A stretch of DNA of 12,987 bases from Clostridiales bacterium. Its GTDB lineage: Bacteria > Bacillota > Clostridia > Christensenellales > Borkfalkiaceae. The notes under the pieces were generated by a model. The model did not search any database, had not been told where the DNA came from, and worked only from the letters and a program-made list of their open reading frames with translations. The DNA lies in contig SVIK01000036.1 of the NCBI GenBank assembly GCA_015069525.1, positions 1 through 12,987 of the forward strand. Direction: 5' to 3'. The position numbers and the translations under genes were made by a program. The first letter of the stretch is position 1, and the number at the start of each line of letters is the position of its first letter. This document shows positions 8,106 through 12,987 of this stretch, piece by piece.

Positions 8106-8561
8106 ATGGCAATTAGAGAAGTGGTGCAGGTAGGCGAGGAAGTATTGCGTAGAAAATGCGTGCCTGTGGAGAATTTCGACGAGAAGCTTTGGAAACTTTT
8201 GGACGATATGAAGGATACGGTAAAAAAAGAAGAGGGAGCAGGGCTTGCGGCTCCGCAAATCGGGGTGGACCTTCGCGTATGCGTGGTGGACGTCGAGGAC
8301 GTGGGGTATTTCGAATTCGTAAATCCCGTAATTCTTTTGCAAAAGGGGGAAAGAGCGGATTGGGAAGGCTGTCTTTCCGTGCGTGGAAAGCAGGGCGTTG
8401 TCAACCGTCCTACCCGTCTTACCCTTGCTTATCAAGACAGATTTGGACAAAAGCATATTTTGAAAGCTAAGGATTTCTTCGCGCGTGCGATTTGCCACGA
8501 AACCGACCATTTGGACGGCGTTTTGTACATCGATAAAGCAACGAGAATAGAGAGTGTATAA
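8106..8561 (+). CDS. def: peptide deformylase
   Basis: Removes the formyl group from the N-terminal methionine of new proteins; a metallohydrolase. The 151-aa protein has the three family motifs: GAGLAAPQ (44-51), EGCLSV with metal ligand Cys89, and HETDHLDG with ligands His131 and His135 and catalytic Glu132. The ATG at 8106 is preceded by AGGAGAG; the frame is open upstream to a TTG at 8067, but that would add 13 residues foreign to the family. The 94 bases between priA and def hold no recognisable signal. The next gene, fmt, performs the opposite reaction on the initiator tRNA, the usual pairing. Confidence 0.96.
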   Translation: MAIREVVQVGEEVLRRKCVPVENFDEKLWKLLDDMKDTVKKEEGAGLAAPQIGVDLRVCVVDVEDVGYFEFVNPVILLQKGERADWEGCLSVRGKQGVVNRPTRLTLAYQDRFGQKHILKAKDFFARAICHETDHLDGVLYIDKATRIESV

Positions 8562-8564
8562 GAT

Positions 8565-9515
8565 ATGAAAATTCTTTTTGCAGGTACGCCTGAATTTGCG
8601 GTGTTGCCTTTGGAAAATATAATCAAAAACGGTTTCGACGTCGTGGGCGTCGTCACTCAAGCGGATAAACCGCAAGGACGGAAGGGCGTGTTGACGCCTC
8701 CTCCCGTCAAGGTTTTCGCGCTCGAAAAAGGGATACCCGTTTTCCAGCCTGCAAAAATTAAAGAGGAAATTTCCGCGTTAAAAGCATTTGGGGCGGATAT
8801 AATGGTCACCTGCGCATACGGACAAATTTTGACGCAAGAGGTGCTTGATTGCTTCCCCAAAGGGGTGTGGAATATCCACGCGGGGCTTTTGCCCTTTTAC
8901 CGTGGCGCGTCGCCTATTCAAAGCTGTATTATAAACGGCGAAAGAGAAACGGGCGTGTCCATTATGCAAACGGAATTGGGGCTTGATTGCGGGGATATTT
9001 TGTGCGTAAAAAAGACGGAGATTTTAGAAAGCGAAACGTACGGACAGCTTTCTGAAAGGCTTTCCGCTATCGGTGCGGAATTGATTGTGGAAGGTTTGAA
9101 AATGCTTGAAAAGGGCGAATATACGCTCGAAAAACAAGCAAGCGACGGAGTGAACGTCGTGCGAAAAATCAACAAAGAGCAGGGGAAAATCGATTTTAGC
9201 AAAAGCGCGAAAGAGATTGTCGATTTGGTGCGTGGCATGAACCCTGCGCCCATTGCGTACATGCAATCGGGAGAGGTGAAAATAAACGTATACTTGGCGG
9301 AGAAAGCGACGCTTACCGACGAGGAGCAAGCGGTTTGGGCAAGCGCGGTTTGCGGAGAGGTGATTTCCGATAAGGTGAAAAGAGGGCTTTTGATTAAATG
9401 CGCCGACGGGGCGGTAAAGCTATTGCAAGCGCAAGCTTCGGGCGGAAAAGTGATGAGCGGAAGTGATTTGCTTAACGGGAGAAAGGTGCAAAAGGGACAG
9501 GTGTTTTCATGCTGA
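8565..9515 (+). CDS. fmt: methionyl-tRNA formyltransferase
   Basis: Formylates Met-tRNAfMet using 10-formyltetrahydrofolate, needed for normal translation initiation. The 316-aa protein starts MKILFAGTPEFAVLPLE. The catalytic triad expected from the family is visible: Asn103 and His105 in NIHAGLLP, and Asp141 in LGLDCGD. The tRNA-binding C-terminal domain with GEVISD... and LLQAQASGGKVMSG...G follows. The family usually has HxSLLP; here the Ser is Gly107, a small deviation. It starts 3 bases after the def stop and overlaps rsmB by 7 bases, so it is translationally coupled. Confidence 0.96.
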   Translation: MKILFAGTPEFAVLPLENIIKNGFDVVGVVTQADKPQGRKGVLTPPPVKVFALEKGIPVFQPAKIKEEISALKAFGADIMVTCAYGQILTQEVLDCFPKGVWNIHAGLLPFYRGASPIQSCIINGERETGVSIMQTELGLDCGDILCVKKTEILESETYGQLSERLSAIGAELIVEGLKMLEKGEYTLEKQASDGVNVVRKINKEQGKIDFSKSAKEIVDLVRGMNPAPIAYMQSGEVKINVYLAEKATLTDEEQAVWASAVCGEVISDKVKRGLLIKCADGAVKLLQAQASGGKVMSGSDLLNGRKVQKGQVFSC

Positions 9516-10753
9516 GCAACCCCGTTTACGACCCCTTTCAAATTTTAACGAAAATTTATCAAGGCGGAGCGCACTTGAAACAGGCGATAGCGGATACGTA
9601 TATCGAGGAGCAGTATCGCGCTCGCACGGTAAAAATCGTGTACGGCGTATTGGAAAACGACGCATTTTTGGAATTTTGTATCCGTTGTTATGCGGAGAAA
9701 GCGCCTAAACCCGTGGTGCGGATTTTATTAAAGATTTCCTTATATATGCTTTTGTTTATGGACAAAAAGCGGTATATGGTGACCGATTGTGCCGTTAGCC
9801 TTTGTAAAAAGTTGGGCAAAAGCGGGGTGAGCGGATTTATCAACGCGTTTCTTCGTCGGTTTGACGATAAAACGGTGCAAGAGAAACTCCCCAAAGGGGA
9901 TAAGGGGAAAGCGATACTCTACTCCTATCCCGAATACGCGTACGAGTGGTTGAAAAAGGAGTACGGCGAGAGAGCGGAAGCGATAGCGAAAGCACGCTCC
10001 GCAGGGGTGTCCGTGCGCTTTGAGAAAGGTGCGGAAAAATACGCGCATAAAGAACCTATCTCTACGCCGTTTACGGAAAAATACGGGCATTATATCTTTG
10101 AAAATTTCGTGCGGGACGAGGGGTTTGACGAGGGAGAATACACCTTTCAATCGATAGGTAGTATCGCTATTTGCGATTGCGTTGCGCCTTGCGAAAATTT
10201 ATTGGACGCTTGCTCTGCGCCTGGCGGAAAAGCGGTGCTACTCGCTAAAAAATGTGCGCACGTGACGGCGTTTGAATTGCACGAACATAGGGTAAATTTG
10301 ATAGGGCAATACAAAGCGCGTATGGGCGTGGAAAACGTGACGGAAAGGCAAAAGGATAGTGCCCTTTTCGACGGGGAGTACGAGGAAAAATTCGACGGCG
10401 TTTTATGCGACGTGCCCTGTTCGGGGTTGGGGACGGTGAGTGAAAACCCCGATATTAAAATTTTTAGAAAAAAAGAGGACTTTGACGCGCTTGCAAAATC
10501 GCAGGGGGAAATCCTTGCTACTTGCAGTAGATACGTGAAAAAAGGCGGGGCGTTGTACTATTCCACCTGTTCGATTTTAGAGAGGGAAAACGATAAAATC
10601 GTGGAAGAGTTTTTGAAAACGCACGGCGATTACGAGGTGGAGAAAATAGACAGCCCGCTTTGCCACGATAAGAAAAAATACGGATTGCAATTTTTGCCCG
10701 ATACGGCGTTTGGCGCAGGGTTTTACGTTTGCAAAATGGTTAGGAAATCGTAA
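9509..10753 (+). CDS. rsmB: 16S rRNA m5C967 methyltransferase RsmB
   Basis: SAM-dependent methyltransferase that makes 5-methylcytosine in 16S rRNA (position 967 in E. coli numbering). The 414 aa comprise an N-terminal NusB-like RNA-binding domain (about 1-140, including NPVYDPFQILTKIYQGG and the hydrophobic VVRILLKISLYMLLFM), then the Rossmann methyltransferase domain. The SAM loop is DACSAPGGK (233-241). Both conserved cysteines are present: Cys304 in DVPCSGLGT and Cys354 in YSTCS, the latter the usual nucleophile. The ATG lies within the fmt end with only a weak ribosome site, consistent with coupled translation. The stop TAA shares its last A with the rlmN start. Confidence 0.95.
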   Translation: MLSNPVYDPFQILTKIYQGGAHLKQAIADTYIEEQYRARTVKIVYGVLENDAFLEFCIRCYAEKAPKPVVRILLKISLYMLLFMDKKRYMVTDCAVSLCKKLGKSGVSGFINAFLRRFDDKTVQEKLPKGDKGKAILYSYPEYAYEWLKKEYGERAEAIAKARSAGVSVRFEKGAEKYAHKEPISTPFTEKYGHYIFENFVRDEGFDEGEYTFQSIGSIAICDCVAPCENLLDACSAPGGKAVLLAKKCAHVTAFELHEHRVNLIGQYKARMGVENVTERQKDSALFDGEYEEKFDGVLCDVPCSGLGTVSENPDIKIFRKKEDFDALAKSQGEILATCSRYVKKGGALYYSTCSILERENDKIVEEFLKTHGDYEVEKIDSPLCHDKKKYGLQFLPDTAFGAGFYVCKMVRKS

Positions 10754-11805
10754 TGAAAAAGATTTTACAAGATTTGAATTTTGCGCAAACGGAGGCGCTC
10801 GTCCTGTCGCTTGGGGAAAAGAAATTTCGTGCGAAACAGCTGTTTGAAGGGCTTACGCAAGGAAAGGCGATTACGGAAATCTCCTCCCTTTCCAAGGATT
10901 TTAAGGCAAGGCTTTGCGAGGAATACGAGGATAAGCCCGTAAAAATTAAAGAGCGCTTCTTTTCTGCGGACGGTACGGAAAAGTATTTATTCGAGCTTGC
11001 GGACGGCAACCTTATCGAAGGGGTGCTTATGAAATATAAGTACGGCTATACACAATGCGTTTCTACACAGGTGGGGTGCCGTATGGGTTGCAAGTTTTGC
11101 GCGTCTACTTTGGGAGGACTCGTGCGGGATTTGACAGCGGGGGAAATTCTTTCCCAAATTCTTGTCGTAAACGCACTCCATAAAGAGGACGTACAAGGAA
11201 GCGGGGCGCAGGCGCGTGCCGTCACCAACGTCGTTTTGATGGGGAGTGGAGAACCGCTGGATAACTACGACGAAACGTTGCAGTTTTTACGGAACGTGAC
11301 GGCGGAGGAAGGGCTTTGCATTAGCGCGAGAAATATCTCCCTTTCCACGTGCGGAATCGTGCCGAAGATGTACAAGCTGGCAGACGAGGGAATTCCCTTA
11401 AATTTGACCGTTTCTTTGCACGCTACGGACGATGAAACGAGGGCGAGAACAATGCCCGTCGCCAAGGCGTACAAAATAGCGGAAATATTAAAAGCGTGCG
11501 ATTATTATTTCCAAAAAACGGGCAGAAGATATTATTTTGAATACACCCTTATCGAGGGAGAAAACTGTGATGAAACGCATGCGGAGGCGCTTATAAAGCT
11601 TCTTAAAGGGAAGCCTTGTCACGTCAATTTAATTCGCTTAAACGAAGTGAAAGAAAGGAAGTTAAAGGCGCTTGACGATAAGAGTGCGTACCGATTTTTG
11701 GGGCGCTTGGAAAAGGGCGGGCTTTCCGCGACGTTGCGCCGTCAAATCGGCGTGGATATCGGTGGGGCTTGCGGTCAGCTTCGGGCAAGCTATTTAGAGG
11801 AATAA
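10753..11805 (+). CDS. rlmN: dual-specificity 23S rRNA/tRNA adenine-C2 methyltransferase RlmN
   Basis: Radical SAM enzyme that methylates C2 of A2503 in 23S rRNA and A37 in some tRNAs. The 350-aa protein has the 4Fe-4S motif CRMGCKFC (Cys109, 113, 116). It also has the two mechanistic cysteines: Cys102 in QCVSTQ and Cys340 in GGACGQLRA, the methyl-carrying position. MGSGEPLDNYDE and SLHA are also typical. It overlaps rsmB by one base (TAATG). In Bacillus-type clusters prpC, prkC and rsgA follow; here the next gene is rpe. Confidence 0.97.
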   Translation: MKKILQDLNFAQTEALVLSLGEKKFRAKQLFEGLTQGKAITEISSLSKDFKARLCEEYEDKPVKIKERFFSADGTEKYLFELADGNLIEGVLMKYKYGYTQCVSTQVGCRMGCKFCASTLGGLVRDLTAGEILSQILVVNALHKEDVQGSGAQARAVTNVVLMGSGEPLDNYDETLQFLRNVTAEEGLCISARNISLSTCGIVPKMYKLADEGIPLNLTVSLHATDDETRARTMPVAKAYKIAEILKACDYYFQKTGRRYYFEYTLIEGENCDETHAEALIKLLKGKPCHVNLIRLNEVKERKLKALDDKSAYRFLGRLEKGGLSATLRRQIGVDIGGACGQLRASYLEE

Positions 11806-11867
11806 AGCAGGCTGTTTTGGCTATGCATGGTAGAATACAGCAAAAAGAAGAATAAAGGAGTTCGATT

Positions 11868-12521
11868 ATGAAAAAAATTCAAATATCACCGTCTATTTTG
11901 TCGGCGGATTTTTCCAAATTGGGGGAAGAGGTGGTAGAGCTTGAAAAATGCGGAGCAAACCTTATCCATTGCGACGTGATGGACGGCGTGTTCGTTAATA
12001 ATATTACCTTCGGGTTGAAAATGGTGGCGGATTTGCGAAAAATTACCGATTTGCCTCTCGATTGCCATTTGATGATTGTGCATCCTGAAAAATACGTGGA
12101 ACGCTTTGCAAAGGCGGGGGCGGATATTATTACCGTGCATTACGAGGCGTGTCAAGATAATTTGAAAGAGGTGCTTGCGCTTATCAAATCGGCAGGGGCA
12201 AAATGCGGGGCGGTTATCAATCCCGATACGCCCGTGGAAAAGATAGCGGACGTTATCCCTATGTGCGATATGGTGCTTGTCATGAGCGTATTCCCTGGGT
12301 TTGCAGGACAAAAGTTTATTCCCGAAGCACTTGATAAACTCCGTCAAGTGAAAGCGATTGTGGAGAAATGCGGAAAGGATATCGATATCGAAATCGACGG
12401 CGGTGTGACGGAAGAGAACGTGGAAGAAATTAAAAGGGCTGGGGCGAACGTTGTCGTTGCGGGAAATACTATCTTCAAGGCGCAAGATAAAACGGCGTGC
12501 ATAGCAAAATTAAAAGCATAA
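11868..12521 (+). CDS. rpe: ribulose-phosphate 3-epimerase
   Basis: Interconverts ribulose 5-phosphate and xylulose 5-phosphate in the pentose phosphate pathway; a metal-dependent TIM barrel. The 217 aa are full length. Family motifs are in order: SPSILSADFSKLG, then HCDVMDGVFV with metal ligands His34 and Asp36, DCHLMI with His67, VMSVFPGFAGQKF, and IDGGV with Asp177. A strong AGGAG precedes the start. The 62 bases after rlmN hold a possible GCTGT/ACAGC hairpin but no clear promoter. A terminator follows directly, so rpe probably ends the priA-rpe unit. Confidence 0.97.
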   Translation: MKKIQISPSILSADFSKLGEEVVELEKCGANLIHCDVMDGVFVNNITFGLKMVADLRKITDLPLDCHLMIVHPEKYVERFAKAGADIITVHYEACQDNLKEVLALIKSAGAKCGAVINPDTPVEKIADVIPMCDMVLVMSVFPGFAGQKFIPEALDKLRQVKAIVEKCGKDIDIEIDGGVTEENVEEIKRAGANVVVAGNTIFKAQDKTACIAKLKA

Positions 12522-12523
12522 GC

Positions 12524-12552
12524 AAAAAAGCGGTAGGATTTACCGCTTTTTT
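12524..12552 (+). terminator. intrinsic terminator after rpe
   Basis: AAAAAAGCGGTA (12524-12535) pairs perfectly over 12 bp with TACCGCTTTTTT (12541-12552) around a GGATT loop. It starts 3 bases after the rpe stop and is symmetrical enough to work on both strands. Confidence 0.93.
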
Positions 12553-12579
12553 CATTTCTCAACAATGAAAATTTTGTGA

Positions 12580-12726
12580 AAGTACTTGTCGCCTACCGAA
12601 AAGCCTGAACAAGGCGGTGAGAGTGATAAGACGGAATCGAAGGGCTGTGGCAGTACGCTTGCTTGTTTGCCAATGCTTGCGATTTGCATGGGCACCGTTG
12701 CGATGGTGAGAAAGAGAAAGGAATAA
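12580..12726 (+). pseudogene. remnant of a surface protein C-terminus (probable)
   Basis: One frame reads KYLSPTEKPEQGGESDKTES, then KGCGSTLACLPMLAICMG, then TVAMVRKRKE and a TAA stop at 12724-12726. This is a charged Pro/Glu/Gly/Ser linker, a KGCGS motif, about 17 hydrophobic residues (12658-12708) and a basic end. It resembles the C-terminal tails of exported proteins in Clostridia, similar in layout to sortase signals but without LPXTG. The frame is closed upstream by TGA at 12577-12579, and the rpe terminator begins just before, so the body of the protein is missing. It could instead be a tiny gene from TTG at 12586, but no ribosome site supports that. Confidence 0.5.
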
Positions 12727-12796
12727 TTTCCTTTTGGGAAAGAAAAACCGAGCGGATAAGGGCGTCACTCTTAGGGATTTAAATTGAATAATTTAT

Positions 12797-12824
12797 AAAA
12801 CTCGACTTTTCCAAGTCGAGTTTT
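12797..12824 (+). terminator. intrinsic terminator downstream of the remnant
   Basis: AAAACTCGACTT (12797-12808) pairs perfectly over 12 bp with AAGTCGAGTTTT (12813-12824) around TTCC, followed by CTTTT. It probably ended the gene of which the remnant is left. Between 12727 and 12796 I see nothing else assignable. Confidence 0.9.
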
Positions 12825-12845
12825 CTTTTGCCCACGTAAAACAGA

Positions 12846-12874
12846 TTGAATTAAAGTTAATTTTATGTTATAAT
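12846..12874 (+). promoter_or_regulatory. sigma-A promoter of the TfoX-like gene
   Basis: TTGAAT (12846-12851), 17-bp spacer, TATAAT (12869-12874), with TGT before the -10 as an extended -10 element. It lies 38 bases upstream of the start codon. Confidence 0.88.
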
Positions 12875-12911
12875 AAAGTCATCGATAAATAAGAATTTGA
12901 CGGAGATAACT

Positions 12912-12987
12912 ATGGCAAGTAGTAAAGAATATTTAGATTTCGTATTGGAGCAATGCAGTGGCTTGTCTGCCCGTGATATGATGGGCG
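12912..12987 (+). CDS. TfoX/Sxy-family N-terminal domain protein, 5' part only
   Basis: The first 25 codons are visible, beginning MASSKEYLDFVLEQCSGLSA and ending RDMMG at the window edge. This matches the opening of small TfoX N-terminal-domain proteins common in Clostridia (typically MASSKEYLxFVLEQLSGL... followed by MMGE). In Gammaproteobacteria TfoX/Sxy acts in competence; in Firmicutes the role of these small relatives is unclear. GGAG (12902-12905) six bases upstream and its own promoter support the start. The assignment rests on a short stretch. Confidence 0.72.
   Translation, partial: MASSKEYLDFVLEQCSGLSARDMMG

Noticed and set aside
11886..12485. 199-aa - strand ORF
   Set aside because: Antisense shadow of rpe; the + strand has all epimerase motifs.
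12559..12768. 69-aa - strand ORF
   Set aside because: Antisense to the surface-protein remnant, and it overlaps that coherent reading frame.
12557..12790. Structured non-coding RNA or riboswitch
   Set aside because: Several hairpins and a distant AGAGTGA/TCACTCT pairing (12620-12626 with 12765-12771) can be drawn, but no known RNA motif matches. The + frame reads as a coherent protein tail, and the downstream gene has its own promoter.

Overview
The window looks like a chromosomal segment of a low-to-moderate GC Gram-positive bacterium, most likely an uncultured member of the Clostridia. The gene order yicC/yloC - gmk - rpoZ - priA - def - fmt - rsmB - rlmN - rpe is the classic Firmicutes cluster. 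Promoters match sigma-A (TTGnnn-N17-TATAAT), most ribosome binding sites are strong AGGAG types, and intrinsic hairpin terminators close the units. All core genes lie on the + strand.

Layout: (1) ligA (13-1956), a complete but somewhat divergent NAD+-dependent DNA ligase, closed by a terminator. (2) An AT-rich accessory cassette (about 2016-3745): a small XRE-type repressor on the - strand, and facing away from it two + strand genes of unknown function. A perfect TTGACA-N17-TATAAT promoter drives the two genes. Its 17-bp spacer is exactly an inverted repeat, a second copy of which lies 29 bp upstream. Terminators bound the cassette on both sides. (3) A promoter at 3788-3816 starts yicC - gmk - rpoZ, which ends in a terminator at 5570-5602. 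(4) An unusual non-coding stretch (5603-5820) holds four direct copies of AGTGAAGTT separated by different small palindromes, then a 10-bp hairpin, then tags in inverted orientation. (5) priA - def - fmt - rsmB - rlmN - rpe: replication restart, maturation of protein N-termini, and rRNA/tRNA methylation, with short or overlapping junctions from def to rlmN, ending at a terminator (12524-12552). (6) A tail region holds what looks like the C-terminal remnant of a surface protein (12580-12726), a terminator, and the first 25 codons of a TfoX/Sxy-like gene that runs off the window.

The core genes serve growth: DNA ligation and restart, GMP phosphorylation, RNA polymerase omega, initiator tRNA formylation and deformylation, rRNA m5C and m2A methylation, and the pentose phosphate pathway. 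Several genes usual at these positions in Bacillus-type clusters are missing (remA, coaBC, prpC-prkC-rsgA). The most promising material for something undescribed is the repressor-plus-two-gene cassette. Next is the hairpin repeat array before priA. A third feature is a strong codon-context rule in the core genes (Asp/Asn/Tyr/His codons end in C before G and in T before A) that the cassette follows only weakly.
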